DNA from: Chloroflexus islandicus
Lineage (GTDB): Bacteria; Chloroflexota; Chloroflexia; Chloroflexales; Chloroflexaceae
Assembly (NCBI RefSeq): GCF_001650695.1
Contig: NZ_LWQS01000041.1
Span: 19,933-83,932, forward strand
Reading direction: 5' to 3'
Length of the DNA stretch: 64,000 nt
Below, piece by piece: positions 1 through 9,400 of the stretch; position 1 is the first letter of the stretch, and every line of letters starts with the position of its first letter. The notes beneath the pieces were generated by a model that was not told where the DNA came from, did not search any database, and saw nothing but the letters and a program-made list of their open reading frames with translations. A program made the position numbers and the translations under genes.

Positions 1-937
1 CCATGGTCTGGTTGTCGCCGAAGCCGGTGGCAACCGTCATCACGTCGAACACACCCAGTTGCTGCATCTGCTGGAACATCGGCACGAAGCCGGTGCCTGA
101 CCACGTGACGATCAACACTTCCGCTCCCGAATCGAGCAACTGGTTGATGTAGGGCGTGAAGTCGGTGGTGTCCGGCGGGGCAAAGACGGTGCCGGCGCCC
201 TCAGCGGTGTCATTGAGCACAAACTCACCGCCAAGCGCCTTCACCGTGAGATAGAACGCGCCTGCCGAGCCGCGCCCGAAGGCGTTGTCTTGGGCAATCT
301 GGATGAACTTCTTGCCGGTCTGCAAGAGTGCGGCGCTCATCGTCAGCGCGTCTTGCACACTGGTGCGTCCGGCGCGGAAGGTGTAGATGTTGAAGTTGTC
401 GCCGGTGAGGGCGGGGGTCGCTGCCGGCGCAGCGATGTAGATAATCTTGTTTTCGGCGGCCACAGCCGAGATCGCCAGCGCCACCGGCGAGCTGGGCGAA
501 CCGACCAGCACATCGGCCCCGTCGCTCTCGATCGCTTCGCGGGCCAGCGCGACGCCGGTCTCAGGGTTGCTGGCGGTGTCTTTCACCACCACCTTGATCG
601 GGCGGCCAGCCACCGCATTCGTACCGTTGGTTGCATACTCCAACCCGAGCGTAAAGCCACGCTCAAGCATCGGGCCGTAGATGGCGAGCAGGCCAGAGTT
701 GTCGGTCATCAAGCCGACCACAATTGGTTCACCGGTAGCGGCTGCGGTGGGTGCGGCGGTCGGCTGCGGGGCCGCGGTGGGTGCGGCGGTTGGTTGGGGC
801 GCGGCGGTGGGTGCAGCGGTCGGCTGCGGGGCCGCGGTTGGCTGCGCGGTCTGGCCGCCGCCACAGGCGCTCAGCGCCAGCGCAAGAATCACTAACAACG
901 TCATGGCAACACGGCGGACAAAGTGGGTACTCTGCAT
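1..937 (-). CDS. Branched-chain amino-acid-type ABC transporter substrate-binding lipoprotein (partial)
   Basis: The gene reads leftward off the window edge, so only the first 312 residues are present. It starts with a basic n-region, a hydrophobic stretch and a lipobox ending LALSAC, with Cys25 as the lipidation site. A low-complexity linker of PTAAP-type repeats (about residues 30-66) tethers the domain to the membrane. From about residue 70 the protein reads like a LivJ/LivK periplasmic-binding domain (IVVGLMTDNSGLLAIYGPM, then segments on cofactor-free ligand binding and AEGAGTVFAPPDTTDFTPYI). The family delivers branched-chain amino acids or other small carboxylates to an ABC permease, which must lie left of the window if it is present. 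An AAGGAG lies about 8 bases before the ATG. The gene is the last of a co-directional run with acyl-CoA enzymes, which suggests uptake of an organic acid rather than leucine; that substrate is inference. Confidence 0.9.
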   Translation of the reverse strand, partial: MQSTHFVRRVAMTLLVILALALSACGGGQTAQPTAAPQPTAAPTAAPQPTAAPTAAPQPTAAPTAAATGEPIVVGLMTDNSGLLAIYGPMLERGFTLGLEYATNGTNAVAGRPIKVVVKDTASNPETGVALAREAIESDGADVLVGSPSSPVALAISAVAAENKIIYIAAPAATPALTGDNFNIYTFRAGRTSVQDALTMSAALLQTGKKFIQIAQDNAFGRGSAGAFYLTVKALGGEFVLNDTAEGAGTVFAPPDTTDFTPYINQLLDSGAEVLIVTWSGTGFVPMFQQMQQLGVFDVMTVATGFGDNQTM

Positions 938-1088
938 TGAACGGTCTCCTTCGACTAACCTTTTCCTATCACCAGCGGGTTGACAAGGGATGAACGACGT
1001 TTCCTGTGCGGGTTGCTGCTCTCCCGCACCAGCTTCGTTCGCACCCTCCGTCTACCCGAACAACAAATCAGGGTTGCGCCCTGCTTCT

Positions 1089-1445
1089 CTACCTCGGCGC
1101 CATCACAATCGCCTCGCCATCGGCAATCAGGCGACCATCAGCGCCGGTACAGCGCGTCTGGAACGTCACCAACGGTTTGTCGGCGCGGATGTGGGTAATC
1201 GTTACCGTCGCGGTTAACGCTTCGCCGGCACGCGCCCGATCGACAAAGGTCAGGTCTTGTTTGAGATAGACCGAACCGGAACCGGGCAATTCCACGCCGA
1301 GCAGGTAGGAAAAGAGCGCGCCGATCAGCGGCTCCGGCACGGTCTCGCCCGGCTGGTCGCCGCAGAGCGCAGCGTATTCGGCGATCAGGTCGTGATCGAA
1401 CACCCGCTGCGTCGTGGCCTGCATCCCAACAGCAAGCTGTTTCAC
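1089..1445 (-). CDS. Short MaoC-like hotdog protein lacking the hydratase histidine
   Basis: A 118-residue single hotdog-fold protein related to MaoC/R-hydratases and to FAS-type dehydratase halves. The N-terminal half has the expected helix with CGDQPGE where active hydratases carry G-D-x-N-P-x-H. The catalytic His is absent, so it may act as a thioesterase, a structural partner of the MaoC gene upstream, or be inactive. The second half (FVDRARAGEALTATVTI) matches the beta-strand part of the fold. Its start overlaps the stop of the enoyl-CoA hydratase gene by 4 bases, a sign of translational coupling. It is followed by about 150 bases before the substrate-binding lipoprotein gene. Fold assignment is fairly secure, function is not. 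Confidence 0.75.
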   Translation of the reverse strand: MKQLAVGMQATTQRVFDHDLIAEYAALCGDQPGETVPEPLIGALFSYLLGVELPGSGSVYLKQDLTFVDRARAGEALTATVTITHIRADKPLVTFQTRCTGADGRLIADGEAIVMAPR

Positions 1446-2227
1446 AGGTCTGCCTCCGTCATCATGGCGCGTTGCCGGTCAAGAAAAGCGTTGAGACCAA
1501 TGCTCGCTTCGATTGACCGGATCTGCGCGCAAAACAATTCCCGTTCACGATCCAGTTCGGCGGCCAACCGGTCGCGTTCACTCCAGAGCAGCCGGCGGGT
1601 GCAGGCGATGCTCCCCGGTAACTGCGCCGCCATTTGGTGGGCCACGGCTTGCGTCTCTTCAGCGAGGTGGCTGGCCGGTACGAGCCGGTTGGCCAAGCCC
1701 CACGCTACCGCTTCCTCTGCGCTGATCGAGCGTTCGAGCAGCAGCGCCTCGGCGGCGCGCCGTTGGCCGATCAAGCGCGGCAGGAGCGTTGCCCAACCCC
1801 CTTCCGGGCTGAGGCCGAGGGTGGTAGTGTAGGCGGTGAAACTGGCTTCCGGCGCGACCAAGACCACATCGGCAGCCAGCACCAGCCCCATGGCGCTGCC
1901 GTTAGCCGGCCCCTGCACGGCGACGATCAACGGCGCCGGCAGATCGATCAACTCCAGCATCACGCGGTGCAATTGCCGCAGCAATTCATCGGCGTACAAT
2001 ACACGCTCAGCGTGACCGGCTAAGCTGGCGATGTCGATCCCGCGCGAGAACGACGGCCCAGCGGCTTGCAAGATCACTGCCCGCACGCCGTGGTGGTGGC
2101 GCGCGGCGGCGAGCGCATCCAGCAGCGCGGCCAGCAATGCTGGCGTGAGCGGGTTGTGCTGCGCTGGCTGGTTGAGCGTGATCGCCACCACTGGGCCGTC
2201 AGGTTGGATGGTCACAACGTCATGCAT
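1442..2227 (-). CDS. Enoyl-CoA hydratase/isomerase family protein
   Basis: A 261-residue crotonase-fold enzyme of typical length. The oxyanion-hole loop reads AAGPSFSRGIDIASL, and the second conserved block is IVAVQGPANGSAMGLVLAADV. The position of the usual hydratase glutamate in the first active-site block is not conserved. The second block reads LGLSPEGGWATLLPRLIG, with a glutamate where PaaG/ECI-type isomerases place their acidic residue. An isomerase or ring-modifying role is therefore as likely as simple hydration. It acts on acyl-CoA thioesters in the cytoplasm. It overlaps the genes on both sides by 4 to 8 bases and so belongs to a tight operon with two hotdog proteins and an acyl-CoA ligase. 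Confidence 0.88.
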   Translation of the reverse strand: MHDVVTIQPDGPVVAITLNQPAQHNPLTPALLAALLDALAAARHHHGVRAVILQAAGPSFSRGIDIASLAGHAERVLYADELLRQLHRVMLELIDLPAPLIVAVQGPANGSAMGLVLAADVVLVAPEASFTAYTTTLGLSPEGGWATLLPRLIGQRRAAEALLLERSISAEEAVAWGLANRLVPASHLAEETQAVAHQMAAQLPGSIACTRRLLWSERDRLAAELDRERELFCAQIRSIEASIGLNAFLDRQRAMMTEADL

Positions 2228-2612
2228 GGGTGATCTCGATCACCGTCTCGCCGCTGCACGCAACTTTGCCGTCGCTGCGCACGACGCTCACCGCGCACCG
2301 AAGCTGGTGGCCATCGCTTTCCAGCACCTCGACGACGATCTCGATCGTTTCACCGGCGAACACCGGGTTGGTGAAACTGAGGGTCTGGCTGCGCTGCACG
2401 CCGGTTGGCGCCAGTGTGCGCAGCGCGGCCCTGATGTAGCCGTACAGCAACATGCCGTGGGCGATGGTGCGGCCAAAACGGGTGGTCGCCGCTACCGCCG
2501 GATCAATATGGATTGGGTTGGTGTCACCGCTCACCGCCGCAAAGCGATCGATGTCCGCTTGGCTGATGGTGTGCGCGCGGTTGTACCGCGTGCCGGTTGG
2601 GATTGGCGTCAT
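2220..2612 (-). CDS. MaoC family (R)-specific enoyl-CoA hydratase
   Basis: A 130-residue hotdog protein with the full hydratase-2 signature FAAVSGDTNPIHIDPAVA, in which Asp30 and His35 are the expected catalytic pair. The family adds water to trans-2-enoyl-CoA to give (R)-3-hydroxyacyl-CoA. The ATG at 2612 was chosen over an in-frame start 90 bases upstream because an AAGGA lies just before it and homology begins here; the longer N-terminus is repeat-derived (it runs through a duplicated CAGCACGCTGTG motif). It overlaps the next gene by 8 bases. Together with the crotonase and the degenerate hotdog protein it supplies hydration chemistry to the acyl-CoA cluster. Confidence 0.88.
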   Translation of the reverse strand: MTPIPTGTRYNRAHTISQADIDRFAAVSGDTNPIHIDPAVAATTRFGRTIAHGMLLYGYIRAALRTLAPTGVQRSQTLSFTNPVFAGETIEIVVEVLESDGHQLRCAVSVVRSDGKVACSGETVIEITHA

Positions 2613-2683
2613 ACGGATGTCCTTGACGTATCTCGTGTGAACACAGCACGCTGTGGCTGCACGGGACACAGCACGCTGTGTCC

Positions 2684-3454
2684 CTACGGGGTGCGTTGCC
2701 AATGTGCCGTCAATAATGCGACGAACCGGTCGGGCGCTTCGAGGTTGGCCGAATGGCCCACCCCGGCGATGATCTGCGGTTCGACCCCCAATGCCGCGGC
2801 GGCGCGTTTGACCGTCTCGGCGGTGACGAGCGGGTCTAGTTCGCCGCCCATCACCAGCGCCGGCGCGCCAATCTGCCGCAAGGCGTCACCCGGTTTCCAT
2901 GCGCGGAGGGCGTTGATCGCGCCGTTGGCTGCGCTGAGCCGCTGGCTATGCCCGATCGCGACTAACTCGCGCCAGAGATCGTCTTCCGGCGCGGTTGGCG
3001 CCATCGCCTTGATCGCCTGCGCAAAGAAATCGGGGTTGTCTTTCAGCAGTTGCTGCCGCTCGGGTTGGTACACTTCGTCGGGCATACCATCCACCCACGG
3101 CGGGGCCAGCACGGCAATCGTCAGCACACGATCGGGCCGGTCAAGGGCGGCTTGCAACACCACCGCCGCCCCCAGCGAGTGACCAACCAGATGGCACCGT
3201 TCAATCCCCAGCGCATCGGCGAAGTTCCACAGGTCGGCGGCCAACGACGGCATCGTGTAGTCGTTGTCAGGCCCCTGCGTCGCTCCGCGTCCGCGCAGGT
3301 CGGGGGCCAAGCCGCGGTAGCCGGCGGGCAACCGTTCGAGCACCCGCAGCCACCAGCCGCTGCTGGCCCAATTGCCATGCACGAAGATGACCGGTTCGCC
3401 GTGGCCATAATCGAGATAATGCACATCGAGATCGCCGGCTTTGATGGTGGGCAT
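2684..3454 (-). CDS. Alpha/beta hydrolase
   Basis: A 256-residue alpha/beta-hydrolase fold enzyme. The oxyanion motif is FVHGNW (residues 24-29), the nucleophile elbow GHSLG has Ser93, the acid is Asp207 in GELDPLV, and the base is His234 in GVGHSANLEAP, so the triad is complete. Family members include ring-cleavage product hydrolases, esterases and haloperoxidases; the substrate cannot be read from sequence. The ATG at 3454 follows AAGGAGG; an extension upstream would run into the neighbouring gene. It lies 19 bases after the second hydrolase gene and about 70 bases before the MaoC gene. Two different hydrolases beside an acyl-CoA ligase suggest hydrolytic release of an acid that is then CoA-activated. 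Confidence 0.87.
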   Translation of the reverse strand: MPTIKAGDLDVHYLDYGHGEPVIFVHGNWASSGWWLRVLERLPAGYRGLAPDLRGRGATQGPDNDYTMPSLAADLWNFADALGIERCHLVGHSLGAAVVLQAALDRPDRVLTIAVLAPPWVDGMPDEVYQPERQQLLKDNPDFFAQAIKAMAPTAPEDDLWRELVAIGHSQRLSAANGAINALRAWKPGDALRQIGAPALVMGGELDPLVTAETVKRAAAALGVEPQIIAGVGHSANLEAPDRFVALLTAHWQRTP

Positions 3455-3473
3455 AGGCCCTCCTTCCTCTTCC

Positions 3474-4544
3474 CTACCCTTGGCCTGCCAAATGCGCATG
3501 AAAAGCTGCGTTAAACTGCTCTGGATATTCGATGTACGGCGTGTGGCCGCAATTCTCAAACACCACTTCGCGGTACGAGCCACCGGCGGCAGCGTAGCGT
3601 TCGAGCACGGCGCGGGTCTGGCTGATCATCGGCTGCGGCGGATGCGCTTCGGCGCCGGGCCAGTCGGGCAACACGCCAAGTTGGCCGAGCGTGCCGACGT
3701 CGAACAGCGACATATCGCTGACGATCTGGTCATCGGCGCCGCGCACCCACAAGATCGGCGGCTTGGGATCGGCTGCCACAAAGCGTTCGACCGAGTCACC
3801 CACATACAGGGGTGAGATGGCGTTGATCGGCCCCCACACTCCCGGCGCGATCCCCGGCCAGTTAGGTGACGGCTTGAAGTCGCCGGGGTAGCGCTGCGGC
3901 CCAACCTTCTCGCTGAGCAGCGAGAGCAGCAGCGCCTCTTCGCGGGCCGGGCGGAAGGGCGGTTTCCAGTAGTAGGTGTTCATCACCACCCGCGGCGCCG
4001 CCACCCCTGCCTCTTCGGTGGTATCACCCGCCGCCATCCGCTCAACAAATGCTTGATTCACCGTACCGCCACCCGATCCAGCTCCGTCCGGCCAGCAGAG
4101 TTCACCGTTCAGCCCTTTGCAGCCGCCGAAGCCGTAGGGCGAGCCGGGAGCAGCCAGCGTGGCGGTGATGATCCGCTGCGGCGCGGCAGCGATCAGGTTG
4201 AACAGCACCACGCCGCCGAGCGAGTGACCAACCGCGTGACAACGCTCAATGCCGAGTGTGTCGAGCAGGGCGAGCAGGTCATCCACCCAATCGCCACACC
4301 CGCGAGTAGCGTCGATCAAGAGGTCTTCGGTCTCGCCGTAGCCGCGCAGGTCAGGCGCAATCGCGCGGAAACCCGCCGGCAAGGCTAGCATCGTCTCTTC
4401 CCAGAAGGTCGCCGACGACGCATTGCCATGCACGAAGAGCACCGGCTCGCCGTCAGCCGGGCCGCTGCTGAGGACGTGCATCTGCAAGCGTGGGGTTTGC
4501 ACCATGGTGGACGTGATTCCGGGCAGGGTGGGAATGTTGCTCAT
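3474..4544 (-). CDS. Alpha/beta hydrolase, longer paralog
   Basis: A 356-residue alpha/beta hydrolase, about 100 residues longer than its neighbour. The motifs are FVHGNASS (oxyanion), GHSLGG with nucleophile Ser108, GADDQIV (acid Asp271 or Asp272) and CGHTPYIEYPEQF (His334). The extra length is a cap-domain insertion between residues about 135 and 260, rich in Pro and Trp, as in hydrolases that act on bulky substrates. The second ATG (4544) is preferred because GGAG lies 6 bases upstream; a first ATG 12 bases earlier has no such site. It starts the block of short genes after the acyl-CoA ligase, separated from it by a 286-base repeat-rich gap. Confidence 0.87.
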   Translation of the reverse strand: MSNIPTLPGITSTMVQTPRLQMHVLSSGPADGEPVLFVHGNASSATFWEETMLALPAGFRAIAPDLRGYGETEDLLIDATRGCGDWVDDLLALLDTLGIERCHAVGHSLGGVVLFNLIAAAPQRIITATLAAPGSPYGFGGCKGLNGELCWPDGAGSGGGTVNQAFVERMAAGDTTEEAGVAAPRVVMNTYYWKPPFRPAREEALLLSLLSEKVGPQRYPGDFKPSPNWPGIAPGVWGPINAISPLYVGDSVERFVAADPKPPILWVRGADDQIVSDMSLFDVGTLGQLGVLPDWPGAEAHPPQPMISQTRAVLERYAAAGGSYREVVFENCGHTPYIEYPEQFNAAFHAHLAGQG

Positions 4545-4556
4545 GCTATGCTCCAT

Positions 4557-4830
4557 TCGTTATGACGATACACCGGTTCTTCCTCCAGCAGGAGGATGTT
4601 TACCGCAGAGGGCGCAGAGACCGCAGAGGGTAAAGAACCGCCTCCCCCCCGGCCCTGAAGGGCCGGGCTATGTTTACGAAGCCCGCTGCGCGGGCTGATG
4701 AGTCTCACCTCCCATCCCTGCTCCCCTCTAGCACACCCCCTCCGCACTCCCCTCCCCCAGCGGGGGAGGGGCTGGGGGTGGGGGCATTCACCCCAGCGGG
4801 GATGGGGGCATTCAACCCAGCGAAACGACC
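4557..4830. repeat. Repeat-rich intergenic gap
   Basis: No gene is seen. The stretch contains a 'cgcagaggnnncagag' type repeat (about 4603-4630) and a C/G hairpin of the form cctcccccagcgggggagg (about 4750-4772) followed by GGGGGCATTCA duplications. The same two repeat families recur near 10, 27.4, 33, 52 and 54.6 kb in this window. Confidence 0.75.
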
Positions 4831-6396
4831 TCACCCCTCAGCGCTCGCGGCGTTACCTCCATCCTGTTGAAACATCCGCTTTAACGCCTGCTTGTCAATC
4901 TTGCCGGCCCCGGTCTTGGGCAGTTCGGGAAGGGTCACAACCCGTTTCGGCAGCTTATAGCGGGCCAAACGCGCGCCGGCAAACGCGAGCAGGTCTTGGT
5001 CAGAGAAGTCGCTGCCGGGGCGCACCACCACTGCCGCCCACCCCACTTCGCCCCAGTGCGGGTCGGGCATCCCCACCAGTGCCACTTCGGCGACGGCCGG
5101 GTGCCCGGCTAAGACGCTCTCAACCTCGGCGGGATAGATGTTTTCGCCGCCAGAGATGATCACATCTTTCAACCTGCCGACAATGCGATAACATCCATCG
5201 GTATCAACACTGGCCAGATCGCCAGTGCGCAGCCAGCCATCCACAAAAGCCGCCGCCGTCTCGGCAGGCCGCCGCCAATAGCCGGCGCAAACGTGCGGGC
5301 CGCGAATCTGCAATTCGCCGACTTCGTCCGGGCCGCAGAGGCGGCCATCACTCGCTACCACCCGCACATCGATAAACATCAGCGGATAGCCGACCGCTCC
5401 CGGCTTGGCCCGCACCAGCTCCGGCGGCAGCCAGAAGGTGTTGGGGCCGGCTTCGGTCAGGCCGTAGCCGGTCTTAAAGTCAATGCCGCGCTCCCAGAAG
5501 GCGTGGAAGACCGGTTCGGGGCAGGGTGCGCCGCCGCTGATCACGATCCGCATACGGCTGAAGTCAACCGTCGGCCAGCGCGGGTGTTGTTGCATAGCGA
5601 TGAACATCGTCGGTACGCCGAAGAACAGGGTGGCTGGGCCGTGATCAATCAGATCGAAGACCTGATCGACATTGAAGCCGCGACAGACGATCGAGGCGCC
5701 GCCGATTTGCACGAGTGGCGCGGTAAAGACGTTGAGGCCACCGGTGTGGAAGAGGGGCGCGTTAAGGATGGCCACATCGTCGGGCCGCAACTGCCAGCTC
5801 ATCACCGTATTGACCGCGTTGGCGGTAATGCTACGGTAGGTGAGAATGGCCCCTTTTGGCAAGCCGGTGCTGCCGCCGGTGTAGCAAATGACCCACGGAT
5901 CGTTCCAGCTCAGCGTGACCGGGGTGCATTCGGCGGGCAACGTGTCGCGTTGGGCAATGGTTGGATCGGATGGATCGGCGGGTGGCGCGCCGTCAATTGC
6001 CAGCCAGTGCGCGACCGATGGCGCTTGCGCGCGCAGGGTGAGCGTCATGGCGGCGTATTCGGGGCCATACGCCAGCACCTTCGGCTCGCCATCGGCGATC
6101 AAATCGCTCAGCTCGGCAGCGGTCAGCCGCCAGTTGAGCGGTTGCAGGATCGCGCCGAGTTTCGCGCAGGCAAACCACAGATCGAGCAGATCGACGCAGT
6201 TTTGGGCCAACGTCGCCACCCGATCGCCCCGCTCAACACCCAACGCGCGCAGCAGATTGGCGGTGCGGTTCGCCACCGCATTCCACTCGCCGTAAGTGAT
6301 TGGGCGCATGCCATGCTGGGCATCGAACAGCGCCACCGTATGCGGTGACAACTGTGCGCGCCGGCCCAGCCAGTCGCCAAGGTTCATCACGTCCAT
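4831..6396 (-). CDS. Acyl-CoA synthetase (AMP-dependent ligase)
   Basis: A 521-residue ANL-superfamily enzyme that activates a carboxylic acid through an acyl-AMP to its CoA thioester. The P-loop YTGGSTGLPKGA is at residues 172-183, GYGLTEAG at about 316, the hinge region near TGDLASVD, and the C-terminal catalytic lysine in the block ELPKTGAGKIDKQ. Length is typical of medium/long-chain or aromatic acid ligases. Starts at 6396 or 6387 (third codon later) are both possible; a GGA precedes the second. The promoter is not evident, and 97 bases separate it from the regulator gene upstream in the same direction. It is the key enzyme of the cluster, probably feeding acyl-CoA to the two hydratases. 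Confidence 0.92.
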   Translation of the reverse strand: MDVMNLGDWLGRRAQLSPHTVALFDAQHGMRPITYGEWNAVANRTANLLRALGVERGDRVATLAQNCVDLLDLWFACAKLGAILQPLNWRLTAAELSDLIADGEPKVLAYGPEYAAMTLTLRAQAPSVAHWLAIDGAPPADPSDPTIAQRDTLPAECTPVTLSWNDPWVICYTGGSTGLPKGAILTYRSITANAVNTVMSWQLRPDDVAILNAPLFHTGGLNVFTAPLVQIGGASIVCRGFNVDQVFDLIDHGPATLFFGVPTMFIAMQQHPRWPTVDFSRMRIVISGGAPCPEPVFHAFWERGIDFKTGYGLTEAGPNTFWLPPELVRAKPGAVGYPLMFIDVRVVASDGRLCGPDEVGELQIRGPHVCAGYWRRPAETAAAFVDGWLRTGDLASVDTDGCYRIVGRLKDVIISGGENIYPAEVESVLAGHPAVAEVALVGMPDPHWGEVGWAAVVVRPGSDFSDQDLLAFAGARLARYKLPKRVVTLPELPKTGAGKIDKQALKRMFQQDGGNAASAEG

Positions 6397-6492
6397 GTGT
6401 TCTGTGCGGCGTCGCCGCCGCGATACGCGCAGATGCGCAACGTGTAGCCGGGGATTTGTGGTTGAGGGTAGCAGAAGGGGGTTGCGCGGCGG

Positions 6493-9400
6493 TTACAAAT
6501 CGGTAACAGGCGGTAGGGTGGCGTCACCGGCGCGCAGCCGTTCGGCTAAGGCGAGCGTGATCGGCGCTGGTTCCACCTCTAATTCGCGCGCCAGATTATC
6601 TACGCAGCGTTGGAAGACGCGCAAGGCGGCGGCGCGATTGCCTTGGCGAGCATGGGCCAGCATCAACAGCCGGTAGGCCCGCTCCCAACAGTTGTCGTAG
6701 CCAAGCATGCGTTCAGCGAGGGCAATCACCTCTTCGTCGCGCCCCTGCTCGGCCAGCGCCTGCGCTAGCCGGTCGGCGCTGCGCAAGAAGGTATTGCGCA
6801 ACCGTTCCCGCTCGGCTTCGGCCCAACTCTCGTAGAGCGCGTCGGGCAAAAAGTCGCCGTGGTAGAGCTGCAAGGCCGCTTGCAGCCGCTGAATGCCGGC
6901 CTCGGTGCGGCCTTGATCGAGCAAGCGCAACCCATCGGCGCAGCCGGCGCTCAATTCAGCGCAATCGAGCCAGATATCGGCGGTGGGACGCAGCCGGTAG
7001 GCGCTGCCGTCGCGCGCAATGAACGATGAGGTCGCCTCGCTGCGACTCGGTTCGAGCACCCGGTAGAGCGCGCTCAGCGCCACCTTAAAATCACGGATCG
7101 CGGCTTCGGGGGCGAGGTGCGGCCACAGCATCTCAGCCAGCTCTTCGCGTTGCAACCAGCGGCTGCGATGGGCAATCAACGCCTGCAAGAGCTGGCGCGC
7201 CTTGTCGCGCTGCCATTCACGGGCCTCGATTTCGTGATCGCCGCGCCACACCCGAAACGCTCCCAGTGTCTGCACCCGCAATTGGTAGCCGGGGTGCGCC
7301 TCCAACCCGCGCAGACCGAGCGTCGCTAACAAGCGTTCGATATAGTCGCGGTGATGGCCGCGCGCGCGGGCCGCCAGCACGACCGGCAGCGCGCGGCGCG
7401 GGTCGGTGAGACCGAGAAAGGTGGGGCGGGTGAAGAGGTAGTCGTAGCCGTGGGTGGCGCTGAGATCAAGCGCCTCGTTGATGGCAGCGATCGCCGCCGC
7501 ATCCTGCCGTTGCTCGTGATAGGCAAGGGCTAGCCAGAGCGCCGCCGCCGCTTGACCGAACCGATCGCTGCACGCGCGCAGATCGGCGCGGGCGGCTAAC
7601 AGCACCTCGTGCGCCCGTTCCACCTGCCCAGCGATCAGATGGCTCACGCCGCGTTGCAGTTGGATCATCGCGCCTAACCAGAGATCGCCGGCCCACCGGC
7701 AGAACGCTTGGCCATCGGCGGCAGCGCTCTCGGCGGCGGCCAGATCGCCGGCCAAACCGTAGAGGCGCGTCAACCCCCACAGCGGTTCCACCCGCAGCCG
7801 ATCAACCCCCAAGGCATTGCCTTCGGCCAAGGCTTTGCGGTAGTAGTCGAGCGCGTGGTCACGGGCGGCTGCCCCGGCAGTGGCGCTCTGCAACAACCAC
7901 GCATGGCCAAGCCGGGCGTAGGCGACCGAGGTAATAAAGCGGGAATTGCGTTCAACCCCCACTTGCACCCCCTCGCTAGCCATCGCCAGCGCCTGATCCA
8001 CATCACCTTCAAACGCAGCGATCAAAGCCAGCACCAGCGCCGCTTCGCGATGGCCGCGCGGGGCCGGGGTCGCGCCGCGCGCTGTGGCCACCCGCTCGTG
8101 ATCGCGCCACGCCTGCAACAAGGCTCGCGCCGCCGCCAACTGGCCGGTGCGCAGCTTAACCCGCGCACTGAGCAGGTCAGCCGCCGGACTAGCCGCGCGC
8201 AACTGGCTCGCTTGCTGCTGCAAAGCTTCGGCCTCGGCGGGTTGGCCCATATTGAGCTTATTCTCGGCCAGCAATTCCAGCACGCGGGCGCGGGCCACCT
8301 GATCCTCCAACCCCTCGCTGACCCGCAGCGCCTCTTGCAACACACTCTCGGCTTGGGCCGGCTGCACTTGATCGATGTAGACCAGCGCCTGCCCGTACAG
8401 CGCGCGGGCCAGCTCGGCCCGATCACCCTGCTGGCGGCTGGTTGCTTCAGCTTGGGCATACCAGTTCCGGGCCTCGTCGAAGCGGGCGCGCAGCCGGTAG
8501 AGGTCGCCGAGGTAGCATTGCAGCCGGGGCCGGTTGGCGATCAACTCCGCCGGCAGCGCATCAATCCAGCCAGCGACGGTATCGAGCCGGCCATTGCGCA
8601 ACGCCTCTTCACCGGCGGCCTCAATCGCATCAGCGGCGATCGCGCCTTCACCGGCGGCGAACCAGTGATAGATGGCCTCTTCGGCGAGGCCGGCGGCAGC
8701 GTAGTGCTGCGCTGCCCGCCGGTGGCGCGCCGCCAAATCGGGATCGTGGCGGGTCTGCTGGCGCAAAAAGTCGTGAAACAGGTGATGGTAACGATAATGA
8801 TCGGCCCCCAAGTCAACCACAAAGAGATCGCGATCACGCACCTGCGCCAACAGTTCGGCGCTGTCAGCGGCTTGGCGCACCGCATCGCAAGCCGCCGCGG
8901 TCAGCACCCGCAACGGCGCCGTCGCGCGCAAAAAGGCGGCAATCTCTGGCGGCTGGCGATCAAGCACATCGCAGGCCAGAAAGTCGAATAACGCCACCAG
9001 CGAAGCTGGGCCGTTCGCCAGCACTTCGGCCACGCTCCGCGCCTGCCCGCCGCGCAACCCCTGCCAAACCAGTTGCAACGCAATCGGCCACCCTTCCGTC
9101 TGGTGGCTAAGCAGATCAACATCGGCGGCGCTCAACGGCATGCCAAAGACCTCGGCGAAGAGCGCAGCAATCTCATCGCGAGTAAAAGCCAACGCCTCGC
9201 GGTGCAATTCCAGCACCTCGCCGCGCGCGCGCCAGCGCACCAGCTCGCCGCTGACAATCGGGTAGCGAGTGGCAATCAACAAGCTCAACCACGGCGGCGC
9301 GTAGGTAATCAGCCGTTCGGTCAAGGCGCGGATCTCGGCGGATGCCGTCACGAAGTGGTAGTCATCGAGAATGAGCAGGGTTGGCCGGGGATCAACGCCG